A DNA stretch of 44,229 bases, taken from the IMG/VR virus record IMGVR_UViG_3300031999_000052, positions 1-44,229 of that record; one strand, written 5' to 3'. The notes under the pieces are model-generated. The model had not been told where the DNA came from. It made no database searches and saw nothing but the letters and a program-made list of their open reading frames with translations. Within the stretch, counting starts at the first letter, position 1. Each line of letters starts with the position of its first letter. This document shows, piece after piece, positions 25,775 through 32,858 of the stretch. Both the position numbers and the translations under genes were made by a program. The DNA comes from a virus.

Positions 25775-26911
25775 TTATCTTCTTGAACCAGAACTTGAAG
25801 AACTTCTTGAACCACCCGAATTTCTTGAACCAGAACTTGAAGAACTTCTACCAGTACTTGATGAACCACCACCATAAGAAGAACCACTTCTACTTGGTGC
25901 AGAATAACTACTTGAACTTCTACTTGGTGTAGAATATGCGTTTCTACTTGGTGTAGAACTTCTGCTTGGAGTATAATGACTTCCAGAACTCCTACTTGGT
26001 GTAGAATAATTACTTGAACTCCTACTTGGTGTAGAATAATTACTTGAACTCCTACTTGGTGTAGAATAATTACTTGAACTCCTACTTGGTGTATATGTAC
26101 GTGAACCTGTACTTCCTTCAGTACGTTTTACTGTATTGTTTTCTGTATTTGTATATGGTTTTTTATATGTACGATTTGTTGAACTATTATAACTTTGTTT
26201 TGTATTCACACGTGGATTTGCATATGAAGGTGTATATGTTCGTCTGCTTCCATTATATGTTGGTTTATTTTGTGTTGTTGTTATTGCATGATTTTGTACT
26301 GAACTTTGTGTATTAATAGTTCTTCTACTATCTCTGTGACCATATTGGATATTATTATATCTTGGCTGTTGATAATAACCATAATAATTATGATTATAAT
26401 ATCTTGGTGTTTGCCAATAATACCAATTATAATAATATGGTGTATAATGCCAACTATAATAATATGGTGTATAATGCCAACTATAATAATATGGATAATT
26501 CCATCCATAATAAAAATCCCAATCATACCAATCATAATACCATGAATAATGATATGGTAGATAGTAAACGCCAAACCATAAATTAAAACTACCGTGATGA
26601 TATTTTTTTATTAAGTTTGCATAATATAAAGTTTCTTCATCATAATAATCATCATAATAATTTTCTTCTCTTTCTTCTTTTAATTCTTTTTTGGCTAATT
26701 TAAGTTCTTTTTGTAATTTCTTTAAGCTATCATCTTTAGCTGTATAATAAAGGTCATCATATACTGGTTCTTCAGAAGTTTGTTCTATTGTTGTACCTAA
26801 TCTTTCAATTTCTTTAGCTTCACGATACTTTTCGTAATTAGATTTTTTAACTTGTGCAAATATTACACTTGTTAAAAACACTGCGATTGTTGTTAATATT
26901 ATTTTTTTCAT
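25775..26911 (-). CDS. Secreted Tyr/Trp-rich, Ser/Arg-repeat protein
   Basis: 378 aa. The N-terminal 20 residues form a Sec signal peptide (Lys-Lys, hydrophobic core, VIFAQ end) of Bacteroidota style. Then come a Lys/Glu coiled region (about 60-90), a striking Tyr/Trp/His-rich stretch with PYYYSWHYT repeats (about 110-190), and a Ser/Arg-rich tail with seven or more TPSRSSSNYS-type repeats. The layout is more like a host cell-envelope protein than a phage one, so transfer from a host is likely. No catalytic motif. Confidence 0.75.
   Translation of the reverse strand: MKKIILTTIAVFLTSVIFAQVKKSNYEKYREAKEIERLGTTIEQTSEEPVYDDLYYTAKDDSLKKLQKELKLAKKELKEEREENYYDDYYDEETLYYANLIKKYHHGSFNLWFGVYYLPYHYSWYYDWYDWDFYYGWNYPYYYSWHYTPYYYSWHYTPYYYNWYYWQTPRYYNHNYYGYYQQPRYNNIQYGHRDSRRTINTQSSVQNHAITTTQNKPTYNGSRRTYTPSYANPRVNTKQSYNSSTNRTYKKPYTNTENNTVKRTEGSTGSRTYTPSRSSSNYSTPSRSSSNYSTPSRSSSNYSTPSRSSGSHYTPSRSSTPSRNAYSTPSRSSSSYSAPSRSGSSYGGGSSSTGRSSSSSGSRNSGGSRSSSSSGSRR
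25900..26099 (-). repeat. Short tandem repeats coding TPSRSSSNYS units
   Basis: About 30-bp direct repeats (CTACTTGGTGTAGAATAATT and variants on the plus strand). They are in frame and code protein, so not a CRISPR array. Confidence 0.8.
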
Positions 26912-27019
26912 TATATTTGTTTTTTAATTAAAAACAATATTCGTGCCGAAACAATTAAAATTTTTTATGTATTTATTATAAATTTCTTATAATATTAATA
27001 CATAAGATAATTACAATTT

Positions 27020-27310
27020 ATGAAAAAGCAAGATGATAAACAAAGACTTTTTGAAATCATGGAAAAAATCGATAATTCATTTAACTCAAACTATAAAACC
27101 ACTTTACAAGAAAATAAATTAAACGAAAGAAACAATCCAATCATTGGAACAGTTTTAGCTAATGATAAAAATTTTAAATATCTTCTTAAAAACATAAAAG
27201 ATTGGTTTACTGGAAAAGCAGGATATATTGAACCAAATCAAATAGAATATTTTAAAAATTTGGTAATTGATGAAATTGTAAATTTATTAAATAATTTAAC
27301 AAAAAGATAA
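27020..27310 (+). CDS. Packaged-leader protein, tandem array member 1
   Basis: 96 aa. The leader MKKQDDKQRLFEIMEKIDNS ends with LQE (29-31) or LNE (34-36). The mature part is only 60-65 residues, helical, with no known domain. First of four successive leader genes at 27.0-29.0 kb; 3 nt separate it from the next. Confidence 0.7.
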   Translation: MKKQDDKQRLFEIMEKIDNSFNSNYKTTLQENKLNERNNPIIGTVLANDKNFKYLLKNIKDWFTGKAGYIEPNQIEYFKNLVIDEIVNLLNNLTKR

Positions 27311-27313
27311 ATT

Positions 27314-27793
27314 ATGAAAAAAATAACAAAACAAAGACTTTTTGAAGTTATGGGAAGACTTGATAAAACATTCAAACCCAAATTAAATGAAAATCGTGAT
27401 GGATTTAAACAAATGACATTATTTTTTATTTACGATAAATTTAATGATTCATATCTTGGTAGTTTAGACCCAATTGATGAACAAGAACGTATCTCAGAAT
27501 TTCATGAGGGCACTAAAACTGAAATTCTTGCCACACCAGAATTTCAAAAATTTGCAAAAGAAAAAAATATTACACCAGAGCAGATTGGAAAGATACGTAG
27601 AGATTATGAATACACTATGGATGGTCAACCATTAGAAAGTGAACATTATGCGCCAAGTGATTCTATGGAATTATATGACAAAAAAAACGATATTTGGTAT
27701 AATTTATCTGGACAACAAATGCGTGACCCATCTGAATTTGACCGTGGTGGTGAAGGATATACACCATTTGGTGACGAAGGCGATGATTATTAA
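27314..27793 (+). CDS. Packaged-leader protein, tandem array member 2
   Basis: 159 aa. The leader KQRLFEVMGRLDKTFKPKLNE is almost the same as in member 3 and in the gene at 37251; predicted cut after Glu26. The mature part is acidic and ends in a Gly/Asp-rich tail. No recognised fold. It follows member 1 at once, so the two are probably one transcript. Confidence 0.72.
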   Translation: MKKITKQRLFEVMGRLDKTFKPKLNENRDGFKQMTLFFIYDKFNDSYLGSLDPIDEQERISEFHEGTKTEILATPEFQKFAKEKNITPEQIGKIRRDYEYTMDGQPLESEHYAPSDSMELYDKKNDIWYNLSGQQMRDPSEFDRGGEGYTPFGDEGDDY

Positions 27794-27818
27794 AATAATA
27801 AAAGAAATTATTAAACTT

Positions 27819-28466
27819 ATGAAAAAAAATAGCAAAGAAAGACTTTTCGAAGTCACATCAAGACTTGATAAAACATTCAAGCCAAAATTAAATGAAGAAA
27901 TGAGCGTTACATCAAGTCCTGCAATGCTTAAAACACCAAGACCATTATACCAAATTGCTGATGAAATTCGTAAAGATTGGGGTTCAAAAATGTACTTTGG
28001 GGCAAAACCATATTGGGAAGCAATGGCAACTCTGGATTCAATTAATGATAAGTATGGCATGGATTCAGCAAAAAGTATTGTTCTTTATTTTCTATCAAAT
28101 GCAAGCACATGGAGAGGCGAAATAGCTAAACGCATTAAAACAGAATTAAAACAAATGGTGGGTTTAAAAGAAGAAGTTGCAACTTCGCAAATTGGAACAG
28201 TACCAAAAGAAACTGGTATTAATGAAGGTTCTTCATTAGGAACACCAATTAATAAATATGTATATTTCGCATATAATTATCCGAGTGATTTTATTGAACA
28301 AGCATGGGCAGATAATCCAAATTTAATGGAACATATAAAAAGTAAATTCCGTGGATATTATGATAAATATGGTGCTGAAGGTGTTATGAACAGATTTTAT
28401 GTTGAATTAGATGATAGTAATCAACGAATTCTGGAAGACTGGATTTTAGCTAATTACAAAGGTTAA
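27819..28466 (+). CDS. Packaged-leader protein, tandem array member 3
   Basis: 215 aa from ATG 27819; the frame is open further upstream but only as a shadow of member 2. The leader cut is predicted after Glu26, with further INE and LKE tripeptides near residues 127-130 and 193, so it may be cut again. The first mature domain (IADEIRKDWG, YWEAMATLDSINDKYG, GEIAKRIKTELK) is helical; a second follows after a linker. Function unknown. Confidence 0.72.
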   Translation: MKKNSKERLFEVTSRLDKTFKPKLNEEMSVTSSPAMLKTPRPLYQIADEIRKDWGSKMYFGAKPYWEAMATLDSINDKYGMDSAKSIVLYFLSNASTWRGEIAKRIKTELKQMVGLKEEVATSQIGTVPKETGINEGSSLGTPINKYVYFAYNYPSDFIEQAWADNPNLMEHIKSKFRGYYDKYGAEGVMNRFYVELDDSNQRILEDWILANYKG

Positions 28467-28504
28467 TAAAAAATATTTTAACTATTAATACGTTTAAATT
28501 TCTT

Positions 28505-28975
28505 ATGAAAAAAACAAATAAAGAATTATTATTTGAAAGAATGCATACTGTTGGTGGTATGCCATTAAAAGAATTTGAAATTACAAACACAACTAAAACA
28601 AATATTAAATATCAAAGTTTAATTGATTTTATTGGTGAATCTAAAGGATATTCAATTTATTTACATACAACAGATACCGTTGAAAATGCCAAATCTATTT
28701 GTGAAAACGGTCTTGAATTTAAAGATTTTGACAAAACTACAGATTCTATTAATAGTGTAGATGCTTTGGTTTATAATTTAAATATTAGAAGAGATTATGG
28801 AAATTTTACCGTAATTATTCAAATAAGTGGAAATATAAGTAATTATGAAACAATAAGCAGAAAAGGATATGATAAAAATAATGAAGAAATATTCATTTTA
28901 CCACCACAATATATTAAAGGATATTTTGATAGAACAACATATAAAATATTTGCAAATCCATTGTTTATAGAATAA
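28505..28975 (+). CDS. Packaged-leader protein, array member 4, possibly ART-like
   Basis: 156 aa. The leader NKELLFERMHTVGGMPLKE ends in LKE (21-23), the same sub-type as the GP88-like gene. The body has YSIYLHTTDTVENAKSICEN (about 49-68) and EEIFILPPQYIKGYFD near the end. This is reminiscent of the ART fold (strand-1 LYHxT, then a helix and a late Glu) but it is not conclusive. Confidence 0.65.
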   Translation: MKKTNKELLFERMHTVGGMPLKEFEITNTTKTNIKYQSLIDFIGESKGYSIYLHTTDTVENAKSICENGLEFKDFDKTTDSINSVDALVYNLNIRRDYGNFTVIIQISGNISNYETISRKGYDKNNEEIFILPPQYIKGYFDRTTYKIFANPLFIE

Positions 28976-29010
28976 ATTAAATAATTATTATAAATTTTTT
29001 TCAAAAAAGT

Positions 29011-29039
29011 TTGTATTTATAAAAAAATGATTATCTTTG
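29011..29039 (+). promoter_or_regulatory. Host-type promoter, module 2
   Basis: TTG (29011) - 18 nt - TATCTTTG (29032). Upstream and downstream flanks match module 1 at 22711. Confidence 0.75.
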
Positions 29040-29062
29040 CAATTAATAAAATTTTAAAATAG

Positions 29063-29152
29063 ATGAAAAAAATGCTCGATATATTAGTAATAGCCTTGGC
29101 AAATGTCCTATTATGGGCGGTTGTAGAGGATGCTCTATATACAGTCGGGTAA
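29063..29152 (+). CDS. Micro-ORF 2: 29-aa single-TM peptide
   Basis: MKKMLDILVIALANVLLWAV is one hydrophobic helix after a basic start. It lies about 24 nt behind a host-type promoter and 40 nt before a strong terminator. It could be a small membrane protein or a leader peptide. Confidence 0.45.
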   Translation: MKKMLDILVIALANVLLWAVVEDALYTVG

Positions 29153-29190
29153 TGTTTTTAATCATTACATCTCCTTTCTTAAAAACGAAA

Positions 29191-29228
29191 AGACCCGACT
29201 ACCCTAAATTTAGTCGGGTCTTTTTTTG
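29191..29228 (+). terminator. Intrinsic terminator of module 2
   Basis: 10-bp stem GACCCGACTA/TAGTCGGGTC followed by TTTTTTT. Confidence 0.9.
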
Positions 29229-29270
29229 AAATAAGTGAAACAAAATAAAATTTGTTTCGTATAAGGAGAG

Positions 29271-29281
29271 GTTCTTTGACA
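29271..29281 (+). promoter_or_regulatory. boxA-like element
   Basis: GTTCTTTGACA 12 nt before tRNA-Asp and 43 nt after the module 2 terminator. Confidence 0.4.
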
Positions 29282-29293
29282 TGCTGGAATTTT

Positions 29294-29367
29294 GGTGCGT
29301 TAGTTCAGTTGGTTAGAATATCTGCCTGTCACGCAGGAGGTCATGGGTCCAAATCCCATACGCACCG
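29294..29367 (+). tRNA. tRNA-Asp (GTC)
   Basis: Anticodon arm TCTGC-CTGTCAC-GCAGG; acceptor GGTGCGT/ACGCACC; G73. The T loop is TCCAAAT instead of TTCAAAT. Confidence 0.9.
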
Positions 29368-29371
29368 TTAT

Positions 29372-29445
29372 ACTCTCGTAGGCTTCTTGGTGAAGAACTT
29401 GGCTGTCACCCATGTAAAATAGAGGTTTCGAATACCTCCGGGAGT
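29372..29445 (+). tRNA. tRNA-like gene with Asp (GTC) loop and abnormal D arm
   Basis: Acceptor ACTCTCG/CGGGAGT and T arm are good. The anticodon loop CTGTCAC has one T-T mismatch in its stem. The D arm can only fold as CTTC/GAAG shifted by two bases with a 5-nt loop. It may be a degenerate or specialised Asp tRNA. Confidence 0.6.
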
Positions 29446-29451
29446 GCAAAA

Positions 29452-29593
29452 AACATTCAACTGTCGGATCATATCTGTGTTTGGGTATGATTTACGAAGA
29501 TAGACGTGTTGTTGTAATAAGCATAGCAGCCTTCAATAAGCTGTTGATTGTGGCATGAAAAAGCCATCACACGTAACAAGGACGTTGAATGTT
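29452..29593 (+). ncRNA. Structured candidate ncRNA closed by a 10-bp stem
   Basis: Ends pair as AACATTCAAC (29452-29461) with GTTGAATGTT (29584-29593). Inside: ATCATA/TATGAT (29468-29473, 29486-29491), ACGTGT/ACACGT (29504-29509, 29569-29574), AGCAGC/GCTGTT (29525-29530, 29540-29545) and TGGC/GCCA (29551-29554, 29563-29566). It is a nested multi-branch fold with no ORF, between tRNAs. Not a family I recognise. Confidence 0.6.
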
Positions 29594-29613
29594 TCTATTA
29601 TAACAGTAAAAGT

Positions 29614-29649
29614 AAATTAAAAAGTATTATGTGTGATACTTTTTAATTT
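29614..29649 (+). terminator. 14-bp hairpin after the ncRNA
   Basis: Perfect AAATTAAAAAGTAT/ATACTTTTTAATTT stem with 8-nt loop and T-rich tail. The rest of 29650-29777 is AT-rich with TTGCATRTAA-like repeats and no gene seen. Confidence 0.6.
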
Positions 29650-29777
29650 TAAAACATTAAATTTACCGCTATGGCAGTAAAATACATGAAAAAGTTGTAT
29701 ATATGATACTTTTGCATGTAATTACATATAATTGCATAAAATCATATAAATTCATATGCTTTTGCATATAAATAAAT

Positions 29778-29851
29778 GCTCCTATCGTCTAATTGGTTAG
29801 GACACCACCCTTTCACGGTGAAGATTACGGATTCGACTTCCGTTGGGAGTA
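29778..29851 (+). tRNA. tRNA-Glu (TTC)
   Basis: Anticodon loop CTTTCAC; acceptor GCTCCTA/TGGGAGT with G1-T72 and T6-G67 wobbles; A73. Confidence 0.85.
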
Positions 29852-29907
29852 CAAAAAGTGTTGTATATTATTAACAAAATGATTATTTTTAAAAAAAATA
29901 TATTACA

Positions 29908-30396
29908 ATGGGATTAGCAATTGAATCAAAAAAGGGTCAAGAAACCGTTCATCAAGAAATTAAAATGCTTAAATATATTGAAAAGTGCTGGAATGTTAAA
30001 ATAAAAATCACCGATAAAAAGAAACCAATACCACATGATGGAATAATAATAAAAAATAATAAAATTATTGGTATTTTTGAAAGTAAAAATCGACAATTTA
30101 CACTTTATAAATTAGAAAAATTTGGTAGCTGGTTAATCACATATGAAAAATTGGAAAAATGTCGATTAATTGCAAAAAAAATGAAAATTCCATTATATGG
30201 ATTTTTAGGAATTGAACATAGTAATTTAATTATGTTTTGGAAAATTGCAGACGAAAATGGTAATTATTTATTTAATTTTGAACACTATTATTCATATACA
30301 CAAGATACATGTGAAGGTGGTGATGCATATAGAGATAATGCCTTTTTACCGCTTGAATTTGGAAAATTAATACAACCAAATCAAAAATTTGAATAA
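29908..30396 (+). CDS. PD-(D/E)XK nuclease-like protein inside the tRNA cluster
   Basis: 162 aa. HDGIIIKNNKIIGIFESKNR (43-62) gives the D-x13-E-x-K core (Asp44, Glu58, Lys60), with Glu17 as a possible extra acidic residue. The rest is mixed alpha/beta. Located between tRNA-Glu and tRNA-Val, it may be another mobile endonuclease or a recombination/repair nuclease. No packaged-type leader. Confidence 0.65.
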   Translation: MGLAIESKKGQETVHQEIKMLKYIEKCWNVKIKITDKKKPIPHDGIIIKNNKIIGIFESKNRQFTLYKLEKFGSWLITYEKLEKCRLIAKKMKIPLYGFLGIEHSNLIMFWKIADENGNYLFNFEHYYSYTQDTCEGGDAYRDNAFLPLEFGKLIQPNQKFE

Positions 30397-30406
30397 TATT
30401 CATAAT

Positions 30407-30481
30407 GCTTCCTTAACTCAGTTGGTTTAGAGTGTTTGCCCTACAAGCAAAAAGTCGCAGGTCCGACTCCTGCAGGAAGCA
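30407..30481 (+). tRNA. tRNA-Val (TAC) with C33
   Basis: Anticodon arm TTTGC-CCTACAA-GCAAA pairs perfectly and puts C, not T, at position 33. Acceptor GCTTCCT/AGGAAGC; A73. Confidence 0.87.
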
Positions 30482-30534
30482 CAATTTGTCTGTAAATTCA
30501 TGACAAAATATCGGCTTATTATACGATAAATGCC

Positions 30535-30560
30535 AATTATCGGTTAATAAACCGATAATT
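30535..30560 (+). terminator. 11-bp perfect hairpin between tRNA-Val and tRNA-Leu
   Basis: AATTATCGGTT/AACCGATAATT with AATA loop. No long T run, so it may be a processing stem rather than a terminator. Confidence 0.5.
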
Positions 30561-30591
30561 AAAATATATGCTATAAAATAACGATAATTAT

Positions 30592-30675
30592 CCGATTGTG
30601 ATGGAATTGGCAGACGTGCATGGCTAAGGACCATGTGCCCGAAAGGGTTTGTGGGTTCGACTCCCACCAATCGGA
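30592..30675 (+). tRNA. tRNA-Leu (AAG)
   Basis: Class II arm GCCC-GAAA-GGGT; anticodon arm CATGG-CTAAGGA-CCATG; acceptor CCGATTG/CAATCGG; A73. A34 is rare in bacteria and would need deamination to inosine for wobble reading. Confidence 0.85.
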
Positions 30676-30709
30676 CAATAACTGTCTGGAAATTCCAAAC
30701 GATTTATTT

Positions 30710-30793
30710 GCTCTCATGGCGCAACTGGACTAAGACGCACGTGCCTTAGAAGCACGCCTTAATTGGATGTCGGTTCGACTCCGACTGAGAGCA
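30710..30793 (+). tRNA. tRNA-Leu (TAG)
   Basis: Anticodon arm CGTGC-CTTAGAA-GCACG; class II-length variable arm; acceptor GCTCTCA/TGAGAGC; A73. Confidence 0.88.
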
Positions 30794-30808
30794 CATAGGA
30801 CTGTTTAA

Positions 30809-30891
30809 AGTTTTCATAGGGTATAGGTTTATCGCAAGGTTTACTGAACTGCTTAGAAAACTCATGTGATGGCTGGTTAATGCGCATCACA
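30809..30891 (+). ncRNA. Folded spacer RNA between tRNA-Leu and tRNA-Ala
   Basis: Two helices: AGTTTTC/GAAAACT (30809-30815 with 30856-30862), then TGTGATGGC with GC(G)CATCACA (30865-30873 with 30882-30891). No ORF. It could be a processing spacer or a small RNA. Confidence 0.35.
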
Positions 30892-30896
30892 CAATT

Positions 30897-30970
30897 GGGG
30901 CAGTGGTGACCAAAGGCTAACATGATAGACCTGCAATCTATAGATGAGGGTTCGATTCCCTTCTGCTCCA
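30897..30970 (+). tRNA. tRNA-Ala (TGC) with C33
   Basis: The acceptor GGGGCAG/CTGCTCC contains the G3-U70 wobble that marks Ala; A73. The anticodon arm ATAGA-CCTGCAA-TCTAT has C at position 33. Confidence 0.82.
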
Positions 30971-31000
30971 CATTGATAATCAAATAGTTACACAAAATAC

Positions 31001-31074
31001 GGCACTGTACTCCAATCGGTAGAGAGAGCAGACTTAAAACTTGTAAAATGTGGGTTCGAATCCCACCAGTGCTA
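31001..31074 (+). tRNA. tRNA with Leu (TAA) anticodon but short class I body
   Basis: Acceptor GGCACTG/CAGTGCT; loop CTTAAAA. The anticodon stem is weak (GCAGA/CTTGT, A31-C39 mismatch, two wobbles), and the variable loop is only 5 nt, unlike normal Leu tRNA. Confidence 0.65.
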
Positions 31075-31106
31075 CAAATCGTCTGAAAATTCCAGACAAA
31101 ACACAT

Positions 31107-31188
31107 ACATCCGCATCCATTGGTGAGGTAAGCAAACTCCAAATTTGTGCCGAAAGGTGTGTCTGTTCGAATCGGACCGGGTGTGCCA
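31107..31188 (+). tRNA. tRNA-Trp (CCA) with long variable arm
   Basis: Anticodon arm GCAAA-CTCCAAA-TTTGT; G73 fits Trp; CCA encoded. The 12-nt variable arm (GCC-GAAA-GGT) and an irregular D arm are odd for Trp; a one-base shift would read CAA (Leu). Confidence 0.65.
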
Positions 31189-31220
31189 AAACAATATGAG
31201 TTAGCAGTACACTATTGTTT
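31189..31220 (+). terminator. Weak hairpin after the tRNA cluster
   Basis: AAACAATA/TATTGTTT stem, 16-nt loop, no clear T run. Confidence 0.3.
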
Positions 31221-31254
31221 CAAAAAATAAAAACGTATTTATTTATGATATTAT

Positions 31255-31285
31255 TTGTTTATTAATATAAAATAAAGTAAATTTG
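31255..31285 (+). promoter_or_regulatory. Host-type promoter of the 31.3-33.6 kb gene run
   Basis: TTG (31255) - 20 nt - TAAATTTG (31278), 11 nt before the ATG at 31297. Confidence 0.65.
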
Positions 31286-31296
31286 AAAAAATCATT

Positions 31297-31536
31297 ATGT
31301 TGAAAAAAACTGTCATACAATCTTTAATTAAAGATATTGAAGAAACTAATATCAGAGGAATTGAATTAACAATGAAAGGCATTTTAACCATTTTGGAAAA
31401 TTCTCTTGAGGATGAAGAAAAACAAATCATAACAGCTTTTGAGGAAGGTGTTGGTTATGAACAGTCAGTTCTTGGTAAAGTAGATTACCCTTCTTCAAGA
31501 TATTTTCATGATACATTTGAAAACGATAAAAAATAG
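31297..31536 (+). CDS. Small protein, unknown
   Basis: 79 aa, acidic, helical first half. No domain recognised. First gene of a tight run of six ORFs behind a host-type promoter, so probably expressed early. Confidence 0.65.
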   Translation: MLKKTVIQSLIKDIEETNIRGIELTMKGILTILENSLEDEEKQIITAFEEGVGYEQSVLGKVDYPSSRYFHDTFENDKK

Positions 31537-31541
31537 ATCAT

Positions 31542-32270
31542 ATGCTTATAATAAATCATAAGAAAAAAGATTTTTATGATGGTGTTGTTGGCACAACTGG
31601 TATTGACAAAACCATTGTTTATGACCGTCAAATAATTGAGGTTGAAGAAAATAACATACCTAAAATTTTTCAAAGAAAAACTGGTTATTGGGGTTTAAGA
31701 TATCGTGAAAATTCTTTTCATAGTTTAAATTATTATCCAATAAAAAAAGAATATCAGAAATTTTATGATAAACAAGCATATTTTATTGTTGGATTTTGTG
31801 GGAAACTTTATATTGGCTGGAAACTTTATCATGCCAAAACAGAATATCCACATGAAATCATTACAACAATAAAATATGATAATAAATATATAAAAACTAT
31901 TTTAGAACCAAAAAGTTGGCATGGTATTCTTGAAGACAATATAAATAACATTTTGACATTTGATGCACTTCAATTATTCAGGGATTTTAACACACCTGTT
32001 TTTATTTATGATAGTGATTATAACAGAAGTTTTCTTGATTCAAATCACGGAAGTAATAATCCAAAATTTTTTATTAATCCATTATTAAAAGATTATGAAT
32101 TTTACAAAGTATTTGATACATTTCAGGCGTTTCAGGAAATTCAGATGTTTTTAAGTGGTGTACTTGGAAACAAAGAAAAAGAAATTGTGGAAGTTGCTGA
32201 TAAATATAAGATTCAGCAACACGGATTTGATTATAAATGGAGTTTCAGAAAAGAATCAGAAAAAAAATAA
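31542..32270 (+). CDS. Conserved large-phage protein of unknown function
   Basis: 242 aa. DFYDGVVGTTGIDKTIVYDR and YFIVGFCGKLYIGWKLYH are patterns I recall from hypothetical proteins of many large phages, usually in early regions. Mixed alpha/beta, no catalytic signature I can name. It starts 5 nt after the previous stop. Confidence 0.8.
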   Translation: MLIINHKKKDFYDGVVGTTGIDKTIVYDRQIIEVEENNIPKIFQRKTGYWGLRYRENSFHSLNYYPIKKEYQKFYDKQAYFIVGFCGKLYIGWKLYHAKTEYPHEIITTIKYDNKYIKTILEPKSWHGILEDNINNILTFDALQLFRDFNTPVFIYDSDYNRSFLDSNHGSNNPKFFINPLLKDYEFYKVFDTFQAFQEIQMFLSGVLGNKEKEIVEVADKYKIQQHGFDYKWSFRKESEKK

Positions 32271-32271
32271 T

Positions 32272-32379
32272 ATGATAGATTTTTGGATTATATTGGGTGG
32301 GTCTTTTTTCATTGGATTTTTAGTTTGGCTTAAATTCTGCTGGGATATGCATATTTTAATATTTAAAAATCGTAAATGA
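32272..32379 (+). CDS. Small single-TM protein
   Basis: 35 aa from ATG 32272, 1 nt after the previous stop. FWIILGGSFFIGFLVWLKFC is one membrane helix followed by a basic tail. Confidence 0.55.
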   Translation: MIDFWIILGGSFFIGFLVWLKFCWDMHILIFKNRK

Positions 32380-32400
32380 AAGTAGAAATATTAAAAATTA

Positions 32401-32670
32401 ATGCAAATATTGTATAATATTGATATTTTTCCCGCAAGATTCGTTAATAATTTGGGTGATAATAAAGTTTACATCAAATGTTTATTTGGATATGAAACCA
32501 ATATTATTGAAAACAGAATTTTTGATGATATTATGATTGCAGGTATTGAAAATCCAAAGTATTTATTGGTTGGCATAATGACTGGTGCTGGGTTTATGCA
32601 AATTAATGTTTGTGATGGTAATAAATTTGAAAAATATTTTAAAAGTAAATGGAAAAATTTGTTGATATAA
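32401..32670 (+). CDS. Small protein, unknown
   Basis: 89 aa, beta-rich appearance, no domain recognised. Its 3' end overlaps the next gene by 22 nt, which indicates coupled translation. Confidence 0.6.
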   Translation: MQILYNIDIFPARFVNNLGDNKVYIKCLFGYETNIIENRIFDDIMIAGIENPKYLLVGIMTGAGFMQINVCDGNKFEKYFKSKWKNLLI

Positions 32671-32840
32671 AAGAAAGAATTAAAGCACGGCTTGATAATT
32701 TAAAAAATGATGGTGATTTATCTGATATTGGTAATGAAATTGGTATTGTGTTAGGTAAGTATTTAACAACAGATGATGAATTCAATGATTTTATTCATGG
32801 ATTAAAACATGGAATATCATTAACGAATGGTACACATTAA
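32649..32840 (+). CDS. Small acidic helical protein
   Basis: 63 aa with Asp/Glu-rich helices (IKERIKARLDNLKND; TDDEFNDFIHGLKHG). No domain recognised. It overlaps the preceding gene in another frame. Confidence 0.6.
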   Translation: MEKFVDIKERIKARLDNLKNDGDLSDIGNEIGIVLGKYLTTDDEFNDFIHGLKHGISLTNGTH

Positions 32841-32858
32841 ATAATAAATTAAAATATT

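Noticed and set aside
25900-26100. Regular repeats resembling a CRISPR array
   Set aside because: Units are contiguous, in frame and code a Ser/Arg/Tyr-rich tail; there are no unique spacers and no cas genes.
31001-31074. UAA suppressor tRNA explaining the in-frame stop at 36544
   Set aside because: Standard loop geometry gives anticodon TAA, which reads the Leu codon UUA; a suppressor would need TTA, which only appears with a shifted, unpaired stem.
30413-31142. Minus-strand ORFs across the tRNA cluster
   Set aside because: They read the antisense of tRNA genes (VEPT/GVEPTN-like repeats from T arms).
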